A stretch of 64,000 nucleotides of DNA from Reticulitermes speratus (GCA_021186555.1 JAJKFL010000008.1:15059936-15123935), one strand, 5' to 3'; positions 35,540-46,600 are shown, counted from the first letter of the stretch. The notes: generated from the letters alone by a model not told the origin. A program made the numbers and translations.

Positions 35540-37560
35540 TCTTTATCAAACGGGCATCACAAATTGTTTCTGTGAAGTCAAAGCGGCCGAAGCGTGAAAT
35601 TGAAAACGTTCCTCCATCTGCAGCCAACATTCTAACTCCAATTCCCCGTTAAGTCTTAATGGCGTACCGCTTAACTGCTCATTTCAAACACAGTGGTAGT
35701 ACTTTCCTCAACATTCGATCTCTGTATCTTGCACACATAGCCTATTTATGTGTTGTGCATGATTCTAAGAACAAACAGGCACCATTTTCGAAAAATATTA
35801 ACAGGTTAGTTTCTTTATTGGAGAGTCACTGTGTTTACTGCGAGGTAGGAACTGAATTTTTATATACCGTTTAGGTGAAATTTGTGCTTTACAGTGTTAA
35901 GCAAAGATACTTTATGCTTTGGTTTATTTTACTTGTCTGCTATGACAATATTTCAAAGACAGCACTCAGCAAAGTGCACTGGGATCAGAATATGTTTTGA
36001 AACACGCACAAGTCATCCTCATGATTATGCAAGCCCTACTGATAGGCTTATTTGCCATGTAAGTGTTAATATCAGAGGTATTTTCTTGACGCGAAGATAA
36101 GAGAATTGTTCATCCCTGTCAACTTAACAACTCCTCATCTAGCAGGACGCACCCCTAGTAGACTGCGCTGGCCACAGAAGCATACGGAGGTGGAAGCAGA
36201 AAATTGCCCCTCTCCGTGCCTGGATTACGCTATCGGAAGGGATAACCCCCAGTAACAACGCTGAGTGGAAAAACAGTTGCAATACAACGAAAAAAATGGG
36301 TGACAAAGAACAGAGTATTATGTTTCTCTATAACAATTCGTAAATTTGATAATACTCCAGCCCACATAACCACAAAACTCCGATATTAAATTAATTTAAG
36401 GTAATATGCATGCAATTAACAGTTTAAAGCTTATACTGGCGCAGGCAAATGGGTATTTTCTCCCTCGTTTAACCAAAATTCTGCCACAATCTGCATTTAT
36501 TTCCTTGCATAGCGTTTTGTCACGCTGTTCAAATAGAATACATTTTTATTTAAAACAAAAATTATATGTATTCCATAACGGAAAATGTTCACAGTATGCC
36601 ATTAATTTTACAACTGTGTGTAGATTTTCCTCACCCTCACTGTGGCATCAGACCGCGGAAGATGGCTGCAGCCTGAAGATACTTCATATTAACAAGCTAA
36701 ATCTAAATTGGACACAACAACTTTTTGTCACACTTAATACGTGATACGTTACATAATACGAAAATATAAGTTATCAATAAAATAAATATATAATAATATC
36801 GTTAATTACGACGTACCCTATAACATCGAAGGTTTAAGACGCAGCGCTGGCTTCAGCGGTGACATAAGAGGCGTAGCTTCAGATTTTGACGTAAGAGAAT
36901 AATGCTGAGTGAGAGTCTAATAAGCTCTTTTAAAATTGGGGTTAGAAGAAGCATAAGCAAATTTTTCTTCCATAATAAAGTTATCACACACTTCAAATTG
37001 TACGAAACACTTATCTTTTCCTTTAAATGCTGAGTCATTTCCAGCACCGCTTAGCTCGAGTTCAAAGACTGTCAACAAAAAATACGGAACTATTGAAAAG
37101 CTGTAAGTGCACTTCACACTCGCTTTTAATGACAAAAATTCTTGTAATAATTTATAGTACTAAAAAACTGGTATGATAACATGGACTTATGGAGGAACGC
37201 GCATAAGGAATAGCTCGATTCAAGATATCGGTAAATATGAGTAATATGTTTCGCTGTTTAACAACAGTCAGGCGAGGAATAGTCATTCGGGCATGTTGTG
37301 TCATAAAGCATAGCATAGCCCAAGCAAGCATAGGAAATCACTGTAAAGAAGATTGCTAGGTGAACGCTAGCATAACGCGACGGTCAATATAACCAAAGGA
37401 GCAATATGACACCAACGTGCAACCAGATCGAAATTACCAAATTCAGCAGTGCAATTAGAGAACAACTAAAAACACAGAAATAAATGTAATTTCCGAGGAA
37501 TTTGCGTAATTGGGAATGGTTCTGCCGTATGATGTTTTGGAGAAAAGTACCGATTTACAG
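35540..37560. other. Unannotated region
   Basis: Two kilobases without supportable features. Frames at 35659-35874, 35882-36100 and 36406-36744 (112 codons) show no known domain. Confidence 0.4.
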
Positions 37561-37566
37561 TAAGTA

Positions 37567-37745
37567 AATTGAATCCGTCATGAACAGGAATTTCAGCACA
37601 AACACATTCATTATAGAAGTGGAGATCAAATCTGCGTTTACACCCTGCAATTGAATGGCGAACTAAACAGCGCCGCGGCCAGTTACGTTGGCGTCAGATT
37701 AACGTCTGTCTGCAGGAGAAAAGCAGAACGCGGACTGTGACTGTA
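37567..37745. repeat. Dispersed repeat family K, copy 2
   Basis: Partner of 12593-12765 in the same orientation. Blocks are AATTTCAGCACAAACACATT, GGAGATCAAATCTGCGTTTA, CAGCGCCGCGGCCAGTTACG and TCTGCAGGAGAAAAGCAGAA. Class unknown; no tail or terminal repeats seen. Confidence 0.75.
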
Positions 37746-37867
37746 CCGCAAAACTGAACTCAGTCACTAAAGTGACTAGAAAAGGGTGTCCAACCTTTTT
37801 TATTTGGCAAAGTGCCACAATAGTTATTGTGGGCTGGTTTGAGGGCCTCACTTCCAAAAATCACAAT

Positions 37868-37975
37868 AAGTGGAGCGTGAGGCTAACCACTCACCTCCAT
37901 CTGGTGCCGAGGCTGAGAATGAGTGGAGCTATAAGGCCACTCCCCCATATATGTTTTCGTGTCGTGTGCAGGAAC
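37868..37975 (+). mobile_element. SINE family C, 3' fragment
   Basis: ACCACTCACCTCCATCTGGT, GCCGAGGCTGAGAATGAGTG, GAGCTATAAGGCCACTCCCC and a following ATATATGTTTTCGTG match the 3' body of family C. The head is absent. Confidence 0.65.
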
Positions 37976-37979
37976 AGCA

Positions 37980-39410
37980 CCGTATTTCAACCTTTTACTT
38001 CTCGATAGTGGGTATGATTTTGGGGCCACGGTGCAGATATCACCATAATTTCTGAATTTAATGAAGCGTATCCTAGTATTTTGATAACATTAAGCCAGTA
38101 CAGATACAGCAACTTTCACCAGAAATCTCAACTTCTATCAAAAACGGAATATTTCCGCCGCGCGCCTAACTGATGCTGCAGGAACAGGACTATCTATTTA
38201 GTGTTACGAGACAGAAGCAGGGTGAGCTGCTGCTTTCACTTTAACAGACGAATTACAGAAGAAAACATGGTCTTTGATAAGTATGGAGTATCACGACGGA
38301 CTGCGGCACCCGTTACTGTATAATCTGCTACAGGAAATTCATCTTCATTAACTGGAATATGGTAAGATGTATACGCGTTAAATACAATTACGTGTGGTGC
38401 AGAACTTCGCAAGGCTCAATTGCTGTTTTAACGATTTTTCAACTCAGCAGACGTGACCTCGGTACTGATCAGCGAGACACAAAGGACCCTGTAACTTTCC
38501 TTTTGTTACAGAAAATGAAGTGACGCTGAATTCCGTACTCCAATCAGAGGCTGGCGACGTGGCTTAACGCTGTTGACTGACCGTTGGGGTTGACTTGTTT
38601 TTCTAAGGCAGCGTTTTCATCCCATTGGAATCGACTTCGACGGTAGATACATTGGGATTGGGACCACCTGATACAGCGTCTTGTACGACGTGACTCCTGA
38701 GGCCTGTCCCGAAGTCTAAGCAGAAGTCACGCGTGATGAAGCTGCTACTTTCGGTGACGGTACGTCGGTAATTAAGATTGATGACCAGTGGCGAATCCTT
38801 CGGTCTGGTTAACAGTCTGCTGCTAGACTACTAAGACCGGAAGAACATAAAAAGTATGTGGTCTCTCCTACAATCAATAAAATCGCTGTTGTTAGCTTGG
38901 AATCAGCTGTGTGCAATGTGTAGCAAACAAGTCACAGCTTTTATTAGCTTCAGAGCTGACAAGGCAGGAAAGCGGACTTGTTCACCACTTGACTAGACGT
39001 TCCAAAACTTTACGTTCGTGCATACGTCGTCTTTGAAAACAGAGAGAGTGTGTATCGTTGTTTTTGTATTGCAAGTTGTGCGGAAGCATTTCCGCACGAC
39101 TTGGCTTGTAGAGGGCTCGCCGCTACTGAACACCACTCAAATGCTGGTTTTGAAGTGTAGTTCTATGTAATAACAAAGAAAAATGTGAACTCGTAAAACT
39201 TTTACTTAGCCGAAATGATTTTTAACATCTTTCCGAAAATGCAGCGCATCCTCAGGGATATTCAAGCACACACAAAACAGAGATTCAAGAAAGGTATGCT
39301 GCGCTCCTTTGAACTGTACTGTTTCAAGATCAACAAAAAAGAAATTTGGGTCTCTATGAAGAGCAAAATAAGCTTCATTGTCGGTGATACGACCATCTGG
39401 GAAATGATGA
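37980..39410. other. Unannotated region, slightly GC-richer than neighbours
   Basis: No gene recognised. The stretch 38500-39130 is less AT-rich than most of the window and holds the hairpin at 39073-39102, but no open frame of note. Confidence 0.4.
39073..39102. repeat. Strong 13-bp hairpin
   Basis: AAGTTGTGCGGAA (39073-39085) pairs with TTCCGCACGACTT (39090-39102) with one G-T, around a GCAT loop. It could be a terminator-like or small-RNA hairpin, or a chance inverted repeat. No flanking signals decide. Confidence 0.6.
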
Positions 39411-39414
39411 TGGC

Positions 39415-39416
39415 TA

Positions 39417-39461
<45 letters not shown>

Positions 39462-39464
39462 CAT

Positions 39465-39497
<33 letters not shown>

Positions 39498-39500
39498 TAT
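39415..39500. repeat. (ATT)n(ATC)n compound microsatellite, LINE 3' tail
   Basis: About 15 ATT then about 11 ATC triplets. On the minus strand it follows directly after the 3' end of the LINE fragment at 39500-39734, with the GATGAT run first. This suggests that it is the element's microsatellite 3' tail, as in several non-LTR clades. Confidence 0.9.
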
Positions 39501-39734
39501 GCTGTTCTCTCTTGTCACAGCCCTTTTCCTCCCTGGTACTTCTCCTCTTGCACCAACGGCGATCCCCACCGCTCACGCTTCAAGCTTCAGACTGCAGTAC
39601 TTTCCGTATTATGTGTGACGTTCCAAGTATACATGTGTTTGTAGTGAATCTGTTGAATATATTCCCGGTATGGCTTCCAAATTTTTATTTAAAACTTTTG
39701 TTGCTATTCCGGTGGCTCCAATTATTACCGGCAT

Positions 39735-40375
39735 TAATTTAACGTTGTGTTCACCGTGCATCTTAATATTAATATTTAGTTTTTCAACCAACGAATGCAC
39801 ATATAAATAAAAATTTTCATTCACAGCCACGCAACTAGACAACACAACAGCAGGACACGATCTTCAATATATACATGACCAGCTACCAGCGGTTTTTAAC
39901 AGTTTTAACAGCTTTAACTTTTTAAAACTATTTAATAAGGAGTTTTAACAACATCGGCGATTCTAATAGACATCAACAGCGTAACGCCATACAACCACAA
40001 TAGCAGCGCTGGAACATATACTTCGGACAAGAACGAATGTTTCACACACCGTAACAATTCAAGGACAGTCATTCACAGCCACGCAACGAAACAACATAAC
40101 AGCAAGATACGAACTTCAATATAAACAGACAAAACCGGACGTTATATACACCGAGCCAACTCAAGAAAATTATGTGCAAAACCTTATATACTTGTGATTT
40201 TCAGCGTAAATATTAACAGTAACGGAATAATAGTCAAGTAACAGTGCCAAATGGACGGTGATCAGTGAAGTGCTTAGCAAATTGCCCCTGATGATGGCCA
40301 AATTGAGGCCGAAACATATGTAGGGCGTAGTGAAAATTTTATTTGTATGTGCATTCGTTGGTTGAAAAACTAAAT
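39735..40375. mobile_element. Hammerhead-bearing inverted-arm element in a LINE (element 2)
   Basis: Bounded by a perfect 14-bp duplication, ATTATTACCGGCAT, at 39721-39734 and 40376-40389. The left arm (39771-39817, minus strand) and right arm (40332-40378) are inverted copies over about 47 bp, around GTGCATTCGTTGGTTGAAAA. The right arm is preceded by a well-formed hammerhead core (HHR-2). The left arm stops a few bases past the position equivalent to the predicted cleavage site, so it lacks the ribozyme. Internally a roughly 56-bp direct repeat starting TCATTCACAGCCACGCAAC occurs at 39817 and 40069. There is no internal coding region. Confidence 0.75.
40283..40327 (+). ncRNA. Hammerhead ribozyme-like motif HHR-2
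   Basis: Core CTGATGA at 40288-40294; extra T40295; stem II GGCC (40296-40299) with GGCC (40307-40310) and a 7-nt loop; GAAA at 40311-40314; stem III AC/GT around ATAT (40314-40321). Predicted cleavage follows A40322. Stem I is TGCCC (40283-40287) with GGGCG (40323-40327), including one wobble. The stem II sequence differs from HHR-1, yet pairing is kept. Confidence 0.62.
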
Positions 40376-40675
40376 ATTATTACCGGCATAATAATACATT
40401 TCACGTTCCACCTTGGCGTCGGCACAGTTGTCGGTGTTAATTTAGAGTTCCACAAGAGTATGGTTTCTCCATCCCACTATGAGACTTTTTCAGCGAACAA
40501 ATCACAGATTTTGTAGCGGTTGCGTCAATACAGTTGCGAGTGGTGTTCTCATTCTGCGGCGATTCTTCCTGCGGTGTGCCTCTCCGTGACCTTTTGTATC
40601 CTCGTGCGTTGGTTATGCAGTCGTTTTACACTGGATTAGATAACTTACAAGGTAAGCAGAGGGTGAGGATGGGGC

Positions 40676-40696
40676 AGGTTAGGTTAGGTTAGGTTG
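40676..40696. repeat. Short (TTAGG)n tract
   Basis: Three to four TTAGG units, the insect telomere motif, in an interstitial position. Similar single units follow near 41250. Confidence 0.75.
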
Positions 40697-40738
40697 TGCG
40701 GGATTTGAATTTCTCACTACAGTGTTTCGGAAGATTTA

Positions 40739-40866
40739 TGTCTTCTGGGATATGACGCTATGTCGTTGGGTGAATGGTTCCTGACGTTTCGAAAGCACCA
40801 GTTTCCTTTCGAAACGCTCAGAACCACCACAAACCCAATGGCAAAGCGTCATATCTCAGAAGATCA
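40739..40866. repeat. Fold-back family H, diverged complete copy
   Basis: Left arm TGTCTTCTGGGATATGACGC (from 40739) and right arm GCGTCATATCTCAGAAGA (to about 40863) are inverted, meeting at CGTTTCGAAAG and CTTTCGAAACG in the centre. The central H segment with the GAAGATGGGACC motif is absent. Confidence 0.7.
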
Positions 40867-40869
40867 AAA

Positions 40870-41280
40870 TTTTTCATTTAGGTTATTTTTTATGTTACAT
40901 TGGGTGTGAGACATATCTTTAAATCTGACTTCAATTTAGACTTCACGTGTGTTCTCGTATAACTGTGGGAGACAATTTAGACGTCGGCGTCGCTTCACGC
41001 GTCTGAATCGGTTTTCAGTTATGACCTGTACAGGGATCCAATTTCTGCATTCGATAAAAATATTCAGTAACGAAATCCTTCGACTTCAAAGCGCCTGTGG
41101 TCAAATCTTTGTTAGCTGACGCTCATTTTCAGTTTCCCTTCTCACGTGTTTCTGCATGAATACGATCATCCTCGCATATTTGGGTTCCTTTCCTCTATAA
41201 TGCGTTACTGCACATATGTTGGGTAAGAGGCGAGTTTAAGTAGGGTTACATTAGGTTAGATTCTAATCTACTGTCTTCCT
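40870..41280. other. Unannotated region
   Basis: No supportable feature. Confidence 0.4.
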
Positions 41281-41368
41281 CTTCGCCATCTAAAAGTAAA
41301 AAGATTAAAACCTACAGCAATGTACTTTTGCCTGTCGCTTCGTATGGGTGTGAAACTTGATTTCTCAT

Positions 41369-41936
41369 TTCACGTTGTATTCACCGTGCATCTTGATAAC
41401 TAATTAAAAGTTTTAGAAACCAACATATGCACTATATTCTCATAAGTAAGTCAATTGCCCCTACATATGTTTCGGCTTTTAACAAGCCATCCTCAGGGGG
41501 TCAAAATTTTACATATGCTTTACATCTATTAGTTCAATTTTCAAACAACTTGTACATCCACATAGAATAGAATAGAATAAATCTTAATTCCCAATGGATT
41601 ATGGTATTATTACTTCCAGCTGTCGAATTGTGTAAAATCTAGGGGAATGTGTTATACTAGTTTTCCATAAAAGGTTAAAAGTTTCTTTAAAAATTACATA
41701 TCTATTGTTGTTTATAACATTAATGGCAGTCTTGTTTTGTATACAGGTTTTCTCCAGTAGGTTGAAGTTACCCTGTGGAAATATGAACGGGTATCAGCAT
41801 CATTATAACAAACCCGGTATCATAAAAATTGTGTTTAAGAGAGTATGAGTTATATATTGGGACATACCTGTATTATGGTGTTACGTGTCTTGTGTTGTGA
41901 GAATATAGTGCATATGTTGGTTTCTAAAACTTTTAA
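41369..41936. mobile_element. Hammerhead-bearing inverted-arm element in a LINE (element 1)
   Basis: A 568-bp insertion bounded by a perfect 12-bp duplication, TTGATTTCTCAT, at 41357-41368 and 41937-41948. Ignoring it restores the reading continuity of the surrounding LINE fragment, which fixes both ends to the base. A 40-bp perfect inverted repeat lies at its margins (41402-41441 and 41899-41938, around AGTGCATATGTTGGTTTCTA). The left arm carries a complete hammerhead core (HHR-4, minus strand) and the distal landmark GATGCACGGTGAATACAACG. The right arm is cut short. The 400-bp centre is AT-rich with no coding region. Confidence 0.88.
41457..41501 (-). ncRNA. Hammerhead ribozyme-like motif HHR-4
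   Basis: Minus strand: core CTGAGGA (complement of 41490-41496), extra T, stem II GGCT with AGCC closing a 7-nt loop, GAAA (complement of 41470-41473), stem III AC/GT around ATAT. Predicted cleavage follows the A complementary to 41462. Stem I is CCCC (complement of 41497-41500) with GGGG (complement of 41458-41461). Confidence 0.62.
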
Positions 41937-42384
41937 TTGATTTCTCATGTTACGGGAAAGAAAACGGCCAAGAGTAAACGAGAGTCTGGTGCTGAGAAAG
42001 GTGTTTGGACCTAAAAGAGAGGAAATGACAGAATACTTCAAAACTGCATAATGAAAGGCTTTAATGATTTGTACTCGTCATGGAATAATAAGCGGCAGAC
42101 TAAATCAAAGAAAATATGAGAGGCGGAGCACGTGGCAAGTATGGGGGACAAGTGAAATGTGCGCATGGTTCTGGTGGGGAAGCCTGAAGGACAGAGACTA
42201 CTTGAAGACCAAGGTGTGGATGGGAGGATAATACTAAAATGGATCTGACAGAAATAGGATGGGACGGCGTGGACTGGAATAATTCTGCCCAGGACAGGAA
42301 CCAGTGGCGAGCTGTCGTGAACACGAAAATGAACCCTTGGGTTTCATGAAATGTTGGGAATGTCTTCAATAACTGAGGAACTAC

Positions 42385-44600
42385 TTGCTTTTCAGAGACT
42401 TCGCTCCACAGAATTGTATAATATTAATGTCAAAAATAATGTATCTGAGTTGGATTTGGTCTTCGGTTCCCCACATCGCAGACTCTTGCTTATCATCCAG
42501 AAGTGACACTTTGCGGCACAATATATCACATGGTTATTTCCCCTAAAATTCTGACGCCAGCATCCGTGCAAGCCTTATGGTCTACATTCTAAACTGTATA
42601 GGTCAGGCCCAGAACTTCTACCAACATTTCTGCTGCCTGATCAAGTTCATAAATTCGGCTATTTCTCGCTACGTATATCGTTCATTTTTAATAACCCGAA
42701 CTGCCTCCATGGATCATTGTGTAGTTGAAAACTCATAGTCGCTCAGGGAGTCACATTCCTCTCCTTTCAGTATCATGACAGCTAAGCCAGATTAAGCCAA
42801 CCCAAACACTCGCAATTGATTTCTTTATTCTTCTCTCTATGCCCACGTCTCCTGAGAGGTTCCTTCTCTTTAGTTTTCAAATATAAAGTCTTTACGTATT
42901 TCTCATCTCAGGTACATACAATTATTACGTAATAAATTTCGCTCTAAAAGAAGAAAGACGAATATTTTTTGTTGCGTGTGTTCAGTCTGTATTATTATAC
43001 GGACACATGATACACGACATGAATAAAAAGAGAACACGTACAGCCTGCTCTTCATACGAGACACACAGGCTACATCTAACGAGTAAAACAGTCTTCTCAT
43101 TATATTCAAAGACACAGTCTCACAGTAACCTCCAAATTATAATGCAAGCAAACAGAATCTCTCAAAATTCCGGACAAGCTTGTTAGTATTCTGGGCTGAA
43201 AGCAGAAAATGTCTGTGGTTATCAGGAATATTTCGAAGCGTATCGTTGCTAGGAGAAGGAATTATTCAGTTAACAATACAGATGAGTCGCGATCCTAACA
43301 AGAGTGGCATATATCACTCAGGTTTCTGTAAGAAACACTGACTGATATATGGGAAACAAATTTCGCTTTCAGGGTGTCACTGTAGAATTTAAAACTGAAT
43401 TTAAATCAAGGATTGATAAATTAAAAATAAATTTGTTTCAGTCAAATCAACGAAACAACGCGAATTGTGTTCAGAAAGAAATAAGGACGATAAAACAAGT
43501 CAACACAGCCTCAGTGTATTATTTTTCAATGACAAAAAACGATGCTGCATGAAATGCGATATCTCGATCTGTTTTTGGCAAACAAACGAAACACTGCACG
43601 AATAAACACTTGCTATAAATACCAGACGAAAAAAATTCCAACCACTATTTAATACGAAGCTGTAGAATTATTTAGTCACTGATCCAGCACACGGGAATTC
43701 ATGTGGTGTCAGAAGCGGCACAAAACTGTTAAGTCAAATTATTCAATCTTCAAATCTCGTGCTATTTGTAGTCGAACCTTAGGGCCGCATAAATTGCAGC
43801 AAAGATTCGGCAGAGTTCGGTCAAGCCCTTGAAGCATCAAATTTATGTAAATACTTAAAAGTTCAGTTCATACCTCACACAGAACGCGCTGCGCGTACGA
43901 TGCAAAAACTAATAAATTATCTTCAGAGAATTAATAGCTGTTTATTCTGAGAATCATACTAAACTCAAACAAGGCTATATTATATGGAGGTAGAGGTTTT
44001 AATGTTAGAGTAGTCGGTACCTACAGTTAATAGCCTAAACAATCGTTAATGCAGCCACATAATGAAGTATTAAAGAAGATCCCTACCTCAATTTATTATT
44101 ACAATTATTATTATCATTATTTTAAATTTTCTGTAATTGTGGTTGTGCCTGTATATTCTGCACGCAACAAAATCATCAGGGCCATCATTAACTAAGCTAC
44201 TGGCCTCTGTCTGCTACAAGAACTAAAAGTATTCACTCTTTCTATCTGACTTCTCTGTCATCTTCTGGTCTCCAGTTTACACAAACAAAGCTTTCGAGAT
44301 TCATATTTTACGCACTTTTCCCAAACATTCTTGCAATACCTTGTGACATTTATTACCACACTGACGTACTCGTGTTGTTATTTCCAGTTTTATAACATCA
44401 TTTTACGGTTATGCACCATCATTCTGAATTCTACGACCGTTCTGATGAAATCAAATTCTGCCGTATCCTGTCTCCTCATCTGCTGTTTCATTAACGGCCA
44501 TCTGATGCATATAAAAGCACATGTACTGCTGTTATGCTCATCAAATAATCTTAAAATCAGCGTATAAGAATGCACTTCTGGTGTAAAAATATTTTAAGTA
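42385..44600. other. Unannotated region
   Basis: Two kilobases without a supportable gene, RNA or repeat. Frames such as 43349-43552 and 44331-44567 show no known domain. Confidence 0.4.
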
Positions 44601-44616
44601 AATAAGGATTTGTTGT

Positions 44617-44877
44617 GCCGATTTCAGCGGCCGCGCGGTCTAAGGCGTGGGTCTACGGCCGCTCGCTTACTGGGATTGTGGGTTCGAATCCAGCCTAAGG
44701 CATGGATGTCTGTCTCTTGTGAGTGTTGTGTGTTGTCAGGTAGAGGTCTCTGCGACGGGCTGGTCCCTCGTCCAGAGGAGTCCTACCGAGTGTGGTGTGT
44801 CTAAAGTGTGTGATCATGAAGTCTCGAAAAATGAGGCGGCGTAGGCCCCCAAGGGGCTGTCGTGCCATTGAAAAAAA
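44617..44877 (+). mobile_element. SINE family A, subfamily 1
   Basis: Full-length copy: GCCGATTTCAGCGGCCGCGC, TCTAAGGCGTGGGTCTACGG, GTGGGTTCGAATCC, body GTCTGTCTCTTGTGAGTGTT, 3' end AAGGGGCTGTCGTGCCATTG plus an A-run. The perfect 13-bp duplication AAGGATTTGTTGT is at 44604-44616 and 44878-44890. Among the youngest-looking insertions here. Confidence 0.95.
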
Positions 44878-44890
44878 AAGGATTTGTTGT

Positions 44891-46390
44891 AACTAAAAAT
44901 TCCAGACTGCATTTATGTGTGCAAAATACTCTAACGTCAAAATCTCCCTACTTTTGAATTTAAATTCATCTGCGTGTGTGTGTTTATGAGCTGGTACAAG
45001 TGCCGGTCAAAAACTAAGTTTACATGTTAAAACAATTTCGTAATTAAAGAACTAACAAAGATGGTAATTGTGTCAAGGAAATTAGTCACAAAGCGATTTT
45101 CATCTGTTTCCAGCGCCGAAACAAAATATTGGCTGTCATAAATTTAAAGTTGACTGCAAGGTGAAAACAGTTGTAACACAATGTGCTGATAAAAAAGGAC
45201 ACGAACTGCTATGAACAGGGAATATGAGAGCCTGAAATCAAAGTTATCTCGGTTTTGTTGGGGACCAAGTAGAACAACAGTGTGTTAAAATTATATTTCA
45301 ATAAATAAAATTCAGTTCCGCAGAACATCAGAGGCGTGGTTGGAGAATTCACGGTATGCACTTGATAAATGTTACATTAGCACTGCGGCTTATTTACAGT
45401 TATTCGTTCACTTGCGTTGCATACTTCGGACTCAGCGTTAGTGGCGTGAGTCGGAGAGTTTAGATTGCTTTGCCATATGCAGTTCTGACACATATTTATT
45501 TTAACACTCTGAAAGCTGGTTTGAAAAGTTAAAAAAAAGCAGGAGACGTACTGAAAAACACTGCATTTATTACAGGGACGAACAAAATATATACGATTCT
45601 GGAGGTTTTCAGGTAGTGCCCGCTTGTCCTGCTGGTAAACGCAGGCTGGAGGCAAGGTAGGGCGTTCGGAACTGGAGAAGGTAAGATGATGGGAAGAGGA
45701 ATATTGGTGTGCGCCGTAGAGGAAAAACGTTGAACATGTGAAATAAATTTTGAATTTGGAAGCCAGTTTTTATAAGAAATTTTGATAAGCTAGAGTCGAA
45801 ATTTTGAAGATTGAAATTCATCTAAATTATACGTCTGCGTCTAAACAAGAACAATCTAGCGAAGACAACGTGCTATATAATGCATTGTATTAGATGAACT
45901 GGGCCAGTGACTGGGATAAGGCCGGTAAGGAATGCAGATTTTTGGCGTGGAAACTGCTTGGAAATAATCAATTCGGAACATTCATAAAGCGATGGGTTGA
46001 CAATATTAAAATCACTGTCAGGGGTGTAGACAGTACGGTTGTAGCGTCATTAACCTTACATTTCTCTTAAGACCGTGGTTATTATAAACGTGGTGAAAAA
46101 TTACACTCATACTCCATAGCGGCTATGACTGAAGGCACGCCACTGAAAGCGATCTGTTTCCATACATACGAAACTGAAGAGACTTTCATGAGAAGATATG
46201 GAGGATCACGCCGTTCCACGAGCATTGAACACAAAGTGCACACGAAACTTGAGGGAAATGTCTACCAGTTGGCTCTCATAAATTCCACTTTACGCCACTC
46301 ATACCCTTCCTACACGCATGAAACATCCTCTTTGATAGTCGTAACAAACGGAAGAGAGCACACAAAAACAGATGACATTTCCAAGAGAGG
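44891..46390. other. Unannotated region
   Basis: No supportable gene. The 101-codon plus-strand frame at 46125-46430 has no domain I recognise and its end runs into a SINE-like segment. Confidence 0.4.
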
Positions 46391-46394
46391 TATC

Positions 46395-46585
46395 GTTTCT
46401 TGTGGCCGGGTGAACACAATACACAAGTGAAGGAAGTTCAGATAACTGAGGTACCCGGTTCGAACGTCGGCCGGGATCCAGGCTACACGATTTTGCTATG
46501 TTGTGGTTTTCCTGTCCCCAAACACAAATGCATGTATGGTGTCTCTAATTAGGCCACGACCACTTCCTTCCATATTTCTGCAATG
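46395..46585 (+). mobile_element. SINE-like element family E
   Basis: GATAACTGAGGTACCCGGTT followed by a box B-like CGGTTCGAACGTCGG, then GGCTACACGATTTTGCTATG, TTGTGGTTTTCCTGTCCCCA and TCTCTAATTAGGCCACGACC. The layout and landmarks are those of a tRNA-derived insect SINE known to me in outline. Only one copy lies in the window, so the ends are approximate. Confidence 0.55.
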
Positions 46586-46600
46586 CATTATTCATTAGTT

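Larger units (their letters stand above)
39501..40430 (-). pseudogene. LINE ORF C-terminal fragment, split by an inserted element
   Basis: On the minus strand the piece at 40376-40430 gives WNVKCIIMPVIIGATG. The frame resumes at 39734 with VIIGATGIATKVLNK, then NKNLEAIPGIYSTDSL and ERHT, resembling the PVIIGATG-LK-LE-IPG C-terminal segment of insect non-LTR elements. Further 3' (39500-39600) a diverged tail gives GDRRWCKR and EEKGCDKRE in other frames before the microsatellite tail. An insertion (39735-40375) with a 14-bp target duplication separates the pieces. Stops and frame changes show that it is dead. The clade is uncertain. Confidence 0.7.
41285..42380 (+). pseudogene. LINE ORF2 C-terminal fragment, split by an inserted element
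   Basis: The first piece (41285-41368) gives LLPVASYGCET, the LPVVLYGCETW segment downstream of the reverse transcriptase core. The second (41937-42380) resumes in frame with FLMLRERKRPRVNE, LRKVFGPKREEMTE, then a decayed stretch. It then gives VLVGKPEGQRLL, a frame change, and IGWDGVDWNNSAQDRNQWRA ending VNTKMNPWVS before a stop, the usual C-terminus of this LINE type. The W after CET has become a stop and several frameshifts are present. Element 1 (41369-41936) separates the halves. Confidence 0.85.
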
